A stretch of DNA of 39,677 nucleotides from an uncultured Collinsella sp. Its GTDB lineage: Bacteria > Actinomycetota > Coriobacteriia > Coriobacteriales > Coriobacteriaceae. Made by a program: the position numbers and the translations under genes. Positions 18,508 to 26,431 of this stretch are shown here, one piece after another. Numbering within the stretch: the stretch's first letter is position 1; the number at the start of each line of letters is the position of its first letter. Location of the stretch: NCBI GenBank assembly GCA_934654765.1, contig CAKUGX010000006.1, forward strand, positions 1 to 39,677, written 5' to 3'. The notes under the pieces are model-generated. The model saw only the letters and a program-made list of their open reading frames with translations, was not told the origin of the DNA and searched no databases.

Positions 18508-19758
18508 TTACTGGCGCTGTTTGGGCTCGGTGACGATGGCTCGGACGATGCGGGGGCGATCGGTGAGGTCATGGACGATGCGCACGTCCGATAGGCCCGC
18601 CTGGCGGCAGAGCTCGGCAGCGGCGTCGAGGGCTCCCTCGTAGAGCTCGCAGGCAAAAAGACCGCCGGCACGCAGCATGTAGGGAGCCGCGTTGAGCAGG
18701 CGGCGGAAGATGTCCAAGCCATCGGCGCCGCCCTCGAGCGCCAGATCGGGCTCAAAGTCCTTGACCTCGTGCGGCAGCGAGCGCATGACATCGGTGGGGA
18801 TGTAGGGCGGGTTGGAGACGAGTACGTCAAAGGTGCCCCACTCTTCACGGGGAATGGAGCTCACCAGGTTCGTGAGGCTGAAGGCGACCTCGTCGGACGT
18901 GAGGCCAAGCGCATCGCGGTTTTTGGTAGCAAGGTCGATGGCGCGCGGCTCGATATCGGTAGCAGTGCAGGTGACGTGGCCGCGACGCTCCCAGGCGATC
19001 GAGAGCGAGATACAGCCCGTGCCGCAGCCGACCTCGAGAACGCGGGCAGTGCGGGGCTCGGCTGGGGCAGGCGCAGCGGCATCCTGAGCTGAAACCGTCT
19101 CCTGGTCGGCGCCCTCGATGGCGATGTCGTATTCGTCGAGCTCGGGCTCGGCGGCTTTTGCGGCTTCGGCTTCTGCTGCTTGCGCGGCGGCTTCCTCGGC
19201 CTCGCGATCGGCCAGTTCCTCGGCATAGGCACGGCTGCCCAGTACGTCGCCGCCTAGCGCCGCCTCATCGGCAGCCGTCAGATTAGCGGCACGGCGCTCG
19301 GCAGTCGCCCGTTCGTCTGCCAGCGCGGCCTCGGCCTTGCGTGCCTCCTCGACCTCATCGTTCCAAGGCAGCTCAACACGCTGACGGGCAGCAGCCTCGG
19401 GGCTCAGCACCTCGGCATCCAGATAATTGAGGACTTCCTCGACGAGCATCTCGGTTTCGGGGCGCGGAATGAGCACACCGGGAGCGCACGCGACGTCAAT
19501 CATGCGAAACTGCGTGCTGCCGGTGATGTACTGCAGCGGCTCGCCTTTGGCGCGACGAACGACGGCCGCGTGCATGGTCTCGAGCTGGGCCGCGTTAAGC
19601 GTCTCGTCCATGCGCATATACAAGTCGATACGCGCCAGGCCCGTGGCCGCGCACAGCAGCCACTCGGCAGAAAGACGGGGATGCTCCTCGCCGCGCTCGG
19701 CCAGGTACTCCTTGGTCCACTCGAGACAACGCTTGATGGTCCAGATCTCGTTTGCCAT
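18508..19758 (-). CDS. prmC: Peptide chain release factor N5-glutamine methyltransferase with a large insertion
   Basis: SAM-dependent methylation of the Gln in the GGQ motif of release factors. The 416-aa protein has the N-terminal helical domain (about 1-85), VLIPRPETEMLVEEVLNYL, SAM motif I VLEVGCGTGCISLSIA and the catalytic NPPY in DVLVSNPPYIPTDV. In ordinary PrmC (about 280 aa) the PRPETE helix is followed within some 20 residues by motif I. Here some 100-110 residues rich in Ala and Glu, probably helical/coiled coil, lie between them. The reading frame is intact and the flanking motifs normal, so it is an insertion and not a frameshift. The ATG at 19758 has AGGGGAGG 5 nt upstream. It is downstream of prfA, its substrate gene, but 653 bp away. 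Confidence 0.92.
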   Translation of the reverse strand: MANEIWTIKRCLEWTKEYLAERGEEHPRLSAEWLLCAATGLARIDLYMRMDETLNAAQLETMHAAVVRRAKGEPLQYITGSTQFRMIDVACAPGVLIPRPETEMLVEEVLNYLDAEVLSPEAAARQRVELPWNDEVEEARKAEAALADERATAERRAANLTAADEAALGGDVLGSRAYAEELADREAEEAAAQAAEAEAAKAAEPELDEYDIAIEGADQETVSAQDAAAPAPAEPRTARVLEVGCGTGCISLSIAWERRGHVTCTATDIEPRAIDLATKNRDALGLTSDEVAFSLTNLVSSIPREEWGTFDVLVSNPPYIPTDVMRSLPHEVKDFEPDLALEGGADGLDIFRRLLNAAPYMLRAGGLFACELYEGALDAAAELCRQAGLSDVRIVHDLTDRPRIVRAIVTEPKQRQ

Positions 19759-20148
19759 GGGGCCCTCCCCTCTTAAGCGCCGGGCGGCGCGCGAATGTCG
19801 GAGCAGATTGTAAGCGAGGCCAGCGCCTGGCAAGGGACGATTGAAGGCGATTATCGAGAATCAGCCCAGATTTTTGCTTGGAGCCCACCTGAAGTGTTCA
19901 TTCGTCGACGTCTAAATCTGCATCCGTCAAGTTTTTGGCAAGGTTGCCCCAAAACTGACCAATATCTAACCAAACGCTTGCCAAATCACTTGACGCGCGA
20001 CGCATCAAAAATCGCCCCGCGACTTCTTGGACGATTTTTTGAGCATTATTTTCGGCTGTAGACCAACGCTTTAATCAGATTTCAACAGGCAAACAGTTCA
20101 TTTGCTGCCAAATCAAACCAAATAAAATCAAAAAGCAATTTACCCACA
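19759..20148. other. AT-richer intergenic region between prfA and prmC
   Basis: No convincing gene. An 88-codon plus-strand frame (19795-20061) has no ribosome binding site and no recognisable sequence. The notable structure is an imperfect inverted repeat of about 18 bp, CGTCAAG...TTGGCAAG (19925-19942) with its complement at 19977-19995, around a 34-nt loop. This could be a small degenerate element. Base composition is clearly lower in GC than the genes on either side. Confidence 0.5.
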
Positions 20149-20228
20149 GTAGTCATTTCAGAGCGTCCCCAATGACTACCCAAGGAGTGTCCCAAACTGC
20201 CGGCAGAAAAGGAACGTCCCTAACTGCC
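20149..20228. repeat. REP-like palindromic intergenic repeats, second cluster
   Basis: GTAGTCATT (20149-20157) and its complement AATGACTAC (20170-20178) flank GAGCGTCCCC; then GGAGTGTCCCAAACTGCC and AAGGAACGTCCCTAACTGCC follow (20183-20228). The latter two are almost identical to units at 4540-4585, in the same order and the same position relative to the long-hairpin element. Confidence 0.7.
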
Positions 20229-20246
20229 ACATCCGGACCAAGGCAA

Positions 20247-20411
20247 CGCCGCAGGTTGAGCATAAGTCAGCGAAAACGCCCCTAAGCGAGCAAGGTGACG
20301 TGAAAGAGGAGGGAAGCGTACTTTGGTACGCGACCGACGATTGAACGTCAGATTGCCGCTTAGGGGCGTTTGCAGCGTCGGCCGGTTACGCGGTTTGGAA
20401 AACCGCGTAAC
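20247..20411 (-). repeat. Structured intergenic element, copy B
   Basis: The outer stem pairs 20274-20288 perfectly with 20357-20371 (15 bp). The conserved GCAAGGTGACGT / ACGTCAGATTGC stem follows, then an apical hairpin GCGTAC TTTG GTACGC. The tail hairpin (20385-20396 with 20400-20411, 12 bp) ends directly at the prfA stop codon. Compared with copy A, the outer stem has a different sequence but the same pairing, and an A-T pair closing the inner stem is replaced by G-C. Confidence 0.75.
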
Positions 20412-21479
20412 CTACACAGCCTGTGCCAGCTTCTCGGCTCGCTCGGCGGCGGCGAGCGCCTCGATCACGGTGCCGAGCTGGTCACCCAGGAGGACGCCGT
20501 TGTAGGTGGAGTTGAAACCGATACGGTGGTCGGTCACGCGGTCCTGGGGCTGGTTGTAGGTGCGGATCTTCTCGGAACGGTTGCCGTGGCCGATCTGGCT
20601 CTGGCGCTCGGCACCGAGCTCCGCCTGCTGCTTCTCGAGCTCCATCTCGTACAGACGGGCGCGCAGCATCTGCATGCAAACTTCGCGGTTCTGGATCTGG
20701 GAGCGCTGCTCCTGCGACTGCACCACGGTGTTGGTGGGCAGGTGGGTGATGCGCACGGCGGAGTAGGTGGTGTTAACGCACTGACCGCCAGGGCCCGAAG
20801 CGCAGTAAGTGTCGATGCGCAGGTCGGACTGGTTGATCTGGACGTCAATCTCCTCGGCCTCGGGAAGCACGGCGACGGTTGCTGTGGAGGTCTGGATGCG
20901 GCCCTGGGACTCGGTCTTGGGAACGCGCTGGACACGGTGCACGCCGGACTCGAACTTCATGACGGAGTAGACGCGGTCGCCCTCGACCTTGAACTCGATG
21001 GACTTAAAGCCGCCGGCCTCGCTGGGGCTGGAATCGAGCACGGTGGTCTTCCAGCCGCGCGATTCGCAAAAACGCTGATACATCTTGTACAGGTCGCCGG
21101 CAAAGATGGCCGCCTCGTCGCCACCGGCGGCGGAGCGGATCTCGACGATGGTGTTCTTGTCGTCGTTGGGGTCACTCGGGATGAGCATGTACTTGATGTC
21201 TTCCTCGAGCTGGGGAAGCTTCTCCTCGTTCTCGGAGATGTCCATCTGGAGCATCTCCTTCTCGTCCGCGTCGGTGGTGTCGCGGAGCATCTCCTTGGCG
21301 GCCTCGATGTCATCGAGCGCGCCGATGTACTCGCGCGAGGCGGCGATGAGGTCGGACTGGTGCGCGTACTCCTTGTTGAGACGCGTGAACTCCTTGATGT
21401 CGGAGGCAACGGCCGGGTCGGAAAGCTTCTTCTCGAGCTCCTCATAGGCCTTGATGATCTTTTCGAGCTTGTCGCGCAT
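20412..21479 (-). CDS. prfA: Peptide chain release factor 1
   Basis: Terminates translation at UAA and UAG. The 355-aa protein has an N-terminal coiled-coil domain, the stop-codon recognition motif PxT (here PKT in RVQRVPKTESQGRI; RF2 would show SPF), and the peptidyl-tRNA hydrolysis motif GGQ in SGPGGQCVNTT. The residue after GGQ is Cys where His is more common. The Gln of GGQ is the target of PrmC, encoded downstream. AAAGGAG lies 7 nt before the ATG at 21479. Confidence 0.96.
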   Translation of the reverse strand: MRDKLEKIIKAYEELEKKLSDPAVASDIKEFTRLNKEYAHQSDLIAASREYIGALDDIEAAKEMLRDTTDADEKEMLQMDISENEEKLPQLEEDIKYMLIPSDPNDDKNTIVEIRSAAGGDEAAIFAGDLYKMYQRFCESRGWKTTVLDSSPSEAGGFKSIEFKVEGDRVYSVMKFESGVHRVQRVPKTESQGRIQTSTATVAVLPEAEEIDVQINQSDLRIDTYCASGPGGQCVNTTYSAVRITHLPTNTVVQSQEQRSQIQNREVCMQMLRARLYEMELEKQQAELGAERQSQIGHGNRSEKIRTYNQPQDRVTDHRIGFNSTYNGVLLGDQLGTVIEALAAAERAEKLAQAV

Positions 21480-21560
21480 GGCGGGACTCCTTTATATGCG
21501 TGAAGGTGAAAATCGGCAGAATTGATGGGGCGCGCGGCGCCACTGCGGGGGTAAGCCCGG

Positions 21561-21593
21561 CTAGAACATGTCGATCTTCAGATACATGCGCAT
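21561..21593 (-). CDS. Possible leader peptide upstream of prfA ending in UAG
   Basis: On the minus strand AAGGG is followed after 6 nt by ATG (21587) and the short frame MYLKIDMF, which ends in TAG (21561-21563); an earlier in-frame ATG is at 21593. The frame lies 82 nt upstream of prfA. UAG is a codon read only by RF1, so slow release here could report RF1 shortage. The ribosome binding site and frame are visible; translation and any regulatory role are speculation. Confidence 0.25.
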   Translation of the reverse strand: MRMYLKIDMF

Positions 21594-21687
21594 CCCTTCG
21601 CGTATGGGGTACTTAGTTGCGGTCTAACCCATACATGATAGCGTGCGCAGGCAAACCTGCATATAACCCGCACGGAATGAGTGGACG

Positions 21688-21764
21688 TAGCCGTTGGGTA
21701 CGTTCCTTAACGACTAGTCGTTTAAGAGCGTCCCCAACGGCTAACAAAGGGACTGTCGCTTTGT
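21688..21764. repeat. Composite palindromic repeat after the M20 peptidase gene
   Basis: TAGCCGTTGGG (21688-21698) pairs with CCCAACGGCTA (21733-21743), with further pairing inward to a perfect central palindrome CGACTAGTCG (21711-21720). It is followed at once by a second palindrome, ACAAAGGGAC / GTCGCTTTGT (21744-21764). The second unit is also found at 28352, 29862 and 35882. Nothing else is visible in the rest of the prfA-peptidase gap. Confidence 0.75.
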
Positions 21765-21770
21765 CAGATT

Positions 21771-23186
21771 CTAGAGCGTGTGGAGTAGGGCGATGAGGAA
21801 GCGTACGCCCTGGAGGTAGGCGCGGCGGGTGATGCGCTCGTTGGTGCCGTGGACGCCGCGGTCGCACTCGTCATCGTCGACCACAAACGCCGAAAAACGA
21901 ATGCATTCGGAGCAAATGTGCTGGTAGTTGGCAGCGTCGGTCGCGCCGATCACGGTCGAGGGGACAATCGCCAACGGCTCGGATGATCCGTTTTCCTCCG
22001 TCCCCTTTGGATCGCGGAAATAGCGGGCGGCGATGGAGCGAACCGCCTCGAGGCCGGGACCACCGATGCGCGGGGACGGCGAGGGCTCGGAGCTGCCGGG
22101 GCCCAGCTCCACTTCGACACGACCGGCAAGGTCCGCCCCGGCAACCGCCTCACGGCAGCGCGCCACAACGTCGGCCACGCTCGTGCCCTCGAGCATGCGG
22201 AAGTTAATGTTGGCCCACATATCCTGCGGCATTACGTTGGCGCCGGCGCTGCCTCCCTCGATCTGCGTGGGCGCGCAGGTGGTCGTCACCAGCGGATAGA
22301 GCTTTTTGCTGGCGAGGCACTCGCGCACGATGGCATCCCCGTTGGCGGCAATCTCATCCGCCGTGTAGAGCCCCAGCTCGACAAGCTGCGCGGCAAGCAG
22401 ATCGGTCACGCGCGTCGGCCACTCGATATCGCAGATTGCGGCGATGGCACGGCTGAGCACCTCGAGCGACGTGCCGCCGTAGGGGTTAGACGAATGCCCG
22501 CCCGCGCTCTTCGTCTTGAGCACAATATCGGCGTAGCCCTTCTCGGCAAGGTCGGCATGCATAAGCCAGCCCTCGCCCGCGCCGTACTCGGCAGCCGAAA
22601 CGATACGGTAGTCACCCTCGTCGATCAGGTATTCAAGTTCAATACCGCGCTCCTCGAGCACGCGACCGATCGCCCCCGCGCCGTACTGCGTGGTTTCCTC
22701 GTCCTGGCCAAAAGCCAGCAGCAGGGTGCGCTCGTGCTCCCAGCCGTGCGCCAACGCATACTCAACCGCCTCGAGAATACCTGCGACCTGGTCTTTCATG
22801 TCGATAGCGCCGCGACCCCAAATGTAGGTGTCGTCCACCTGTCCGCTAAAGGGAGCATGCGTCCAGTCGGCCTCGGTGCCCGGCACCACGGGGACCACGT
22901 CCATGTGGCCCATGAGCATGACGGGTTTGAGGGCGGGGTCGGAACCGTCAAGCGTCACCAACAGCGAATGGTCGACAAGCTCGACCTCGCCCGCCGCGAA
23001 CACGCGCGGCCAGGCCTGCTGCATATAGGCGCGCAGGTCGTCGAAGGGCTGCCAATCCACCGCCTCGGCATCCATGCTCGAAATGGTCGGAAACGACAGC
23101 ACGCGGCCCAAGCGCTCGCACGCGCCGGCCTCGTCTATATCGGCAAAATCGTCCTCATGCGCAAAGAAGCGCCAAACCTCGGCCAT
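21771..23186 (-). CDS. M20-family metallopeptidase (dipeptidase/carboxypeptidase-like)
   Basis: A di-zinc amidohydrolase of 471 aa. Metal and catalytic residues are visible in MLMGHMDVVPV (His and Asp), IWGRGAIDMKDQ (bridging Asp), LAFGQDEETTQYGA (catalytic Glu pair), the Asp of LIDEGDYR, and GVHGTNERI (C-terminal His). The lid/dimerisation domain (KSAGGHSSNPYGGTS) lies in the middle. The size and the long segment before the first motif resemble the PM20D1/CPS1 carboxypeptidase branch rather than PepT or DapE; the substrate is unknown. No signal peptide. AAAGG precedes the ATG at 23186. It lies behind the terminator of the ABC importer and therefore needs its own promoter. Confidence 0.87.
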   Translation of the reverse strand: MAEVWRFFAHEDDFADIDEAGACERLGRVLSFPTISSMDAEAVDWQPFDDLRAYMQQAWPRVFAAGEVELVDHSLLVTLDGSDPALKPVMLMGHMDVVPVVPGTEADWTHAPFSGQVDDTYIWGRGAIDMKDQVAGILEAVEYALAHGWEHERTLLLAFGQDEETTQYGAGAIGRVLEERGIELEYLIDEGDYRIVSAAEYGAGEGWLMHADLAEKGYADIVLKTKSAGGHSSNPYGGTSLEVLSRAIAAICDIEWPTRVTDLLAAQLVELGLYTADEIAANGDAIVRECLASKKLYPLVTTTCAPTQIEGGSAGANVMPQDMWANINFRMLEGTSVADVVARCREAVAGADLAGRVEVELGPGSSEPSPSPRIGGPGLEAVRSIAARYFRDPKGTEENGSSEPLAIVPSTVIGATDAANYQHICSECIRFSAFVVDDDECDRGVHGTNERITRRAYLQGVRFLIALLHTL

Positions 23187-23208
23187 GACATCCTTTCGAT
23201 TGTGACGA

Positions 23209-23234
23209 CAAAGGCCGCCCCACGGGAGCGGCCC
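23209..23234 (-). terminator. Intrinsic terminator of the amino-acid ABC importer operon
   Basis: On the minus strand a GGCCGC (23228-23233) / GCGGCC (23213-23218) stem with inner C-G pairs is followed by TTTG. It is 25 nt past the ATPase gene stop. Confidence 0.75.
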
Positions 23235-23258
23235 TGCAACGTAAGCGTTTGCGGTCGG

Positions 23259-24044
23259 TTATTTGTCCTCGAGATAGCGAGAGAGGAACTCACGAGTGCG
23301 CTGGTGTTTGGGGTTGCCGAAGAGCTCGGCCGGCGCGGCATCCTCGAGCACCACGCCCTTGTCCATAAAGACCACGCGGTCGGACACGGTTCGGGCAAAG
23401 GCCATCTCATGCGTGACGACGACCATGGTCATGCCGTCGGCAGCGAGCTTGCGCATGACCTCGAGCACCTCGCCCACGATCTCGGGGTCGAGCGCTGAGG
23501 TCGGCTCGTCAAACAGCATGATCTGCGGATTCATGCACAGGGCACGAGCGATGGCCACGCGCTGCTTTTGACCACCGGACAGGCGACCCACGGCGGCGTG
23601 CGCGAACTTTTCGAGTCCCACGCTGGTCAGATGCTCCATCGCGACCTTCTCGGCCTCGACCTTGCTCATCTTTTTGAGCGTGACGGGCGCGAGCGTGCAG
23701 TTGTCGAGCACGTCCATGTTGTTGAACAGGTTGAAGCCCTGGAACACCATGCCGATGTCCTCGCGCAGTTTATTGATATTGCAGCGCTCGGCAGTAAGGT
23801 CCTGACCGTGGAACCAGATATGGCCGGCATCCGGAGTCTCGAGCAGGTTAAGGCAGCGCAGAAACGTCGACTTGCCCGAGCCCGAGGCGCCGATGATGGT
23901 GACGACCTCGCCGGGATTGACGGACAAGTCGATGCCCTTGAGCACCTCGAGTGAGCCAAAGCTCTTGCGCAGGCCCTCGACGCGGATAAGCGGCTCTTGG
24001 TTTTGCACGGCTGCCGCAGTGCCGGTAGTGGCGGTATCTGCCAT
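23259..24044 (-). CDS. Polar amino-acid ABC transporter, ATP-binding protein
   Basis: Energises import by the adjacent permease. The 261-aa protein has Walker [11 protein letters not shown]-loop VFQGFNLF, the ABC signature [15 protein letters not shown], Walker [13 protein letters not shown] and the switch His in VVVTHEM. It is closest to the GlnQ/ArtP/HisP branch. The ATG at 24044 (MADTATTG) has GAGGAG 7 nt upstream; a longer frame to 24119 runs into the permease gene. Last gene of the operon substrate-binding protein - permease - ATPase. Confidence 0.94.
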   Translation of the reverse strand: MADTATTGTAAAVQNQEPLIRVEGLRKSFGSLEVLKGIDLSVNPGEVVTIIGASGSGKSTFLRCLNLLETPDAGHIWFHGQDLTAERCNINKLREDIGMVFQGFNLFNNMDVLDNCTLAPVTLKKMSKVEAEKVAMEHLTSVGLEKFAHAAVGRLSGGQKQRVAIARALCMNPQIMLFDEPTSALDPEIVGEVLEVMRKLAADGMTMVVVTHEMAFARTVSDRVVFMDKGVVLEDAAPAELFGNPKHQRTREFLSRYLEDK

Positions 24045-24066
24045 GATGATTCTCCTCGTCTTAAGC

Positions 24067-25215
24067 CTAGTTAGAGCTGGGCAGCGTGGCCGGAGCCTCG
24101 GCACCGAGCTTTTTGCCAAAGGCCTCGAGCAGGCGGCTCGCCACGAGCGTCAGGATCAGATAGACCACGAGCGCCACGCAGTAGACCTCCATCTGGCGGT
24201 AGTACACGCCGGCGACGGTGGTGGTGGCGTACATGAGGTCGAACACGCCGATGACCGAGAGCACCGACGAGTCCTTGATGTTGATGATGAGCTCGTTGGT
24301 GAGCGCCGGGATCGCGTTTTTAATACCCTGAGGGAACACGACCTTGCGCATAGCCTGCCACTGCGACAGGCCCAGCGAGCGCGCTGCCTCGGCCTGGCCG
24401 GGATCGATGGACTCGATGCCGCCGCGCAGGACCTCCATCATGTAGGCGGTGGAGTTGAGCGAGATGGTGACGAGGCCGGCGGTGAAGGTACTCCAGATCT
24501 GGTTGGCCTGGGCGGTCTCGAAGCCCATGCCGCGCAGAACGGTAAAGCCCGCGTAATAGATGAGCAGGCCCTGGACCATCATGGGCGTGCCGCGCACGAC
24601 GGTGGAATAGACGGTCGCAAAGCCTCGGCCAATGCTCTTAAAGAAGCGCACCAGGTCGTTGTCGACGCGATCGAAGGTCTGGGTGCGCAAGAACACAAAG
24701 AGCAGCGCCAAGAAGAAGGCGATGACCGTGCCGAAGGTGGCAAGCGCGATGGTGATCTCGATACCGCGGATAAAGAAGTCGCCGCTCTTGTAGGTCATGT
24801 AGACCAAGCTCGACAGAAAGTCGCTGGGATTGGAGTCCGAGACAATGCTCACCTGCACCAGGTCGACAAACGACATGACGCAGCGGTCGATAAAGAAGAT
24901 CGCCGCGATGGCAACCACGACATAGCTGCCCAGGCGCGCGCCGCGACGGCAACGCTCAGATGCAAACGGCGACGTTTCGCGATAGTCGTTCCAGTGTATG
25001 AGCTTGGTGACGAGCGCCGCCGCCGACACGACGAGCCAGGCCCAAAGGATTACCCAGAGGCAGTCTTGGAACACGCCCGTGGGCGCCAAGAAGCTCAGCG
25101 GCGTTGGGTTGCGCTGGCTAAACGCCAGACCGAGCGCCGCGATAGCGCTCGTGCCCAGGTACACATAACGGTGGTCGGCCTTGATAAAGGAGGCCAGACG
25201 ATTGATGCCTTTCAT
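24067..25215 (-). CDS. Polar amino-acid ABC transporter permease with extended N-terminus
   Basis: Membrane channel subunit of the HisM/GlnP type. The C-terminal 220 residues are a standard permease: [23 protein letters not shown], the [10 protein letters not shown] segment, and the EAA loop [28 protein letters not shown] that contacts the ATPase. Before it lie about 150 extra residues with three predicted membrane helices (about 18-36, 48-72 and 94-115), more than the family usually has. Only one permease gene is present, so the transporter is probably a homodimer. GGGAGG is 4 nt before the ATG. Confidence 0.92.
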   Translation of the reverse strand: MKGINRLASFIKADHRYVYLGTSAIAALGLAFSQRNPTPLSFLAPTGVFQDCLWVILWAWLVVSAAALVTKLIHWNDYRETSPFASERCRRGARLGSYVVVAIAAIFFIDRCVMSFVDLVQVSIVSDSNPSDFLSSLVYMTYKSGDFFIRGIEITIALATFGTVIAFFLALLFVFLRTQTFDRVDNDLVRFFKSIGRGFATVYSTVVRGTPMMVQGLLIYYAGFTVLRGMGFETAQANQIWSTFTAGLVTISLNSTAYMMEVLRGGIESIDPGQAEAARSLGLSQWQAMRKVVFPQGIKNAIPALTNELIINIKDSSVLSVIGVFDLMYATTTVAGVYYRQMEVYCVALVVYLILTLVASRLLEAFGKKLGAEAPATLPSSN

Positions 25216-25224
25216 GCTGCCTCC

Positions 25225-26151
25225 CTATGCCGGCTGACGGTCGAGGCACGCGTCCCACATTTGGTCGCGCTCCTCTTGGCTAATGCCCTTGAGTGTCTTG
25301 TCGATGAGCTTAAGCAGTTTGTCCGAGCCCTTGCGGCAACCGACATTTGCCGTGACCTCCTGCTTAAAGCCCTCGCCCTCGGCAAAGCGAATGGGCACGA
25401 TGCCCGGGTTTTGGGCCATATAGCCCTTCTCGTTTTCGGTGTTGTAGGTCACAGCGTCACAAGTGCCCTGCAGCAGATTCGAGAACACCGTGGGGACCGA
25501 ATCGACCGGGTTCTTGTGCACAACGCCCGGAATCTCGTCGATGACGGTATCGAGCATGGTGTCCTTTTGGCCGAGCACCGTGGCACCGCTGAAGTCGCCG
25601 AGCTTGGTGGCGTTTTGGTAGGGCGAGCCCTCTTTTACGAACAGGCCAAAGTAGCCAATGAAGTACGGGTCGGAAAAGCCGACGGACTCCTCGCGCTCGG
25701 GCGTGGCGCTCATGCCGGCAATGATGAGGTCGATCTGACCGTTGTTGAGCGAATCGATAAGGCCCGAGAAGCTCTGCTTGACGGCGACGGGCTCGCCGCC
25801 GAGGGCCTTGCAGACGATCTTGGCGATCTGCACGTCGTAGCCATCGGCATAGGCGCCCTGCACGTTGTCGATGGGGATGGTGTACTCGCTGGCTTCGGAA
25901 ACTTGCCAGTTGTACGGGGCGTAGGCTGCCTCCATACCGATGCGGATCTTGTCCTTGCCGATAACGGAATCGGACAGGTCGTCGCGACCGCCGCCCGTCG
26001 TGGGCTGAACTACTTCCAGCGTGGAGGGGCGCTGGCAACCGGCAAGTGCGCCGGCGACGACAGAAGCGCTCGCAGCGAGAGCGCTACCCAAAAAGATGCG
26101 ACGGCTGCATACCGGCTGTGGATGCGCGTCGCGTTGATGGGGAGAATGCAT
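25225..26151 (-). CDS. Amino-acid ABC transporter substrate-binding lipoprotein
   Basis: Extracellular binding protein of family SBP_bac_3, 308 aa. The N-terminus has a twin-arginine-like SRRIFLG followed by a hydrophobic stretch and the lipobox LAGC (Cys39), so it may be exported folded by Tat and then lipidated. The mature part shows IRIGMEAAYAPYNW, GYDVQIAKIVCKALG, DLIIAGMSATPEREESVGFSDPYF and the C-terminal lobe. The ATG at 26151 has GGAAGG 7 nt upstream. It is first in the operon, as expected for the most abundant component. The ligand is a polar amino acid or similar; which one cannot be told. Confidence 0.92.
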   Translation of the reverse strand: MHSPHQRDAHPQPVCSRRIFLGSALAASASVVAGALAGCQRPSTLEVVQPTTGGGRDDLSDSVIGKDKIRIGMEAAYAPYNWQVSEASEYTIPIDNVQGAYADGYDVQIAKIVCKALGGEPVAVKQSFSGLIDSLNNGQIDLIIAGMSATPEREESVGFSDPYFIGYFGLFVKEGSPYQNATKLGDFSGATVLGQKDTMLDTVIDEIPGVVHKNPVDSVPTVFSNLLQGTCDAVTYNTENEKGYMAQNPGIVPIRFAEGEGFKQEVTANVGCRKGSDKLLKLIDKTLKGISQEERDQMWDACLDRQPA

Positions 26152-26249
26152 AATCTGCCTTCCCTGTTGAATCGTATGCTGACGACTTAACAGGATATAC
26201 GCCAGCGACCAGCAGCGCAGCACAAGCTCGAAAAATTAATAGACACACG

Positions 26250-26426
26250 GTAGTCATTGGGAGCGTCGATGTTTTGGCAATGCCAGCGAGCGCCGCCCAG
26301 AGCGAACAAGTTGGCATGAAAAAGGCAAGGCATAGACCTTCTGGTCATGCCATGCCTTTTGAATGACAAATTGTCGCTCTGGGTAGCGCGCAGCGTCGAC
26401 CGGCCCGCCGTTCGTCAGAACGGCGG
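26250..26426 (-). repeat. Structured intergenic element, copy C
   Basis: The outer stem pairs 26290-26305 with 26374-26389 (14 of 16 pairs). The inner conserved part ACAAG.TTGGCAT.GAAA / TTGAATGACAAATTGT follows, then a long apical hairpin AAAGGCA...TGCCTTT closed by GACC TTCT GGTC, the same tip as copy A. The tail hairpin (26405-26413 with 26418-26426, 9 bp) has a sequence unrelated to copies A and B but lies at the same place, 5 nt before the stop of the epimerase gene. A truncated REP unit (GTAGTCATT, 26250-26258) marks its far end. Confidence 0.72.
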
Positions 26427-26431
26427 AACCT

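Noticed and set aside
19795..20061. Plus-strand frame of 88 codons between prmC and prfA
   Set aside because: No ribosome binding site and no protein-like composition; it crosses an inverted repeat.
23872..26190. Open plus-strand frame of 772 codons opposite the ABC importer genes
   Set aside because: Same reason: a shadow of three well-recognised genes, with no independent start signal.
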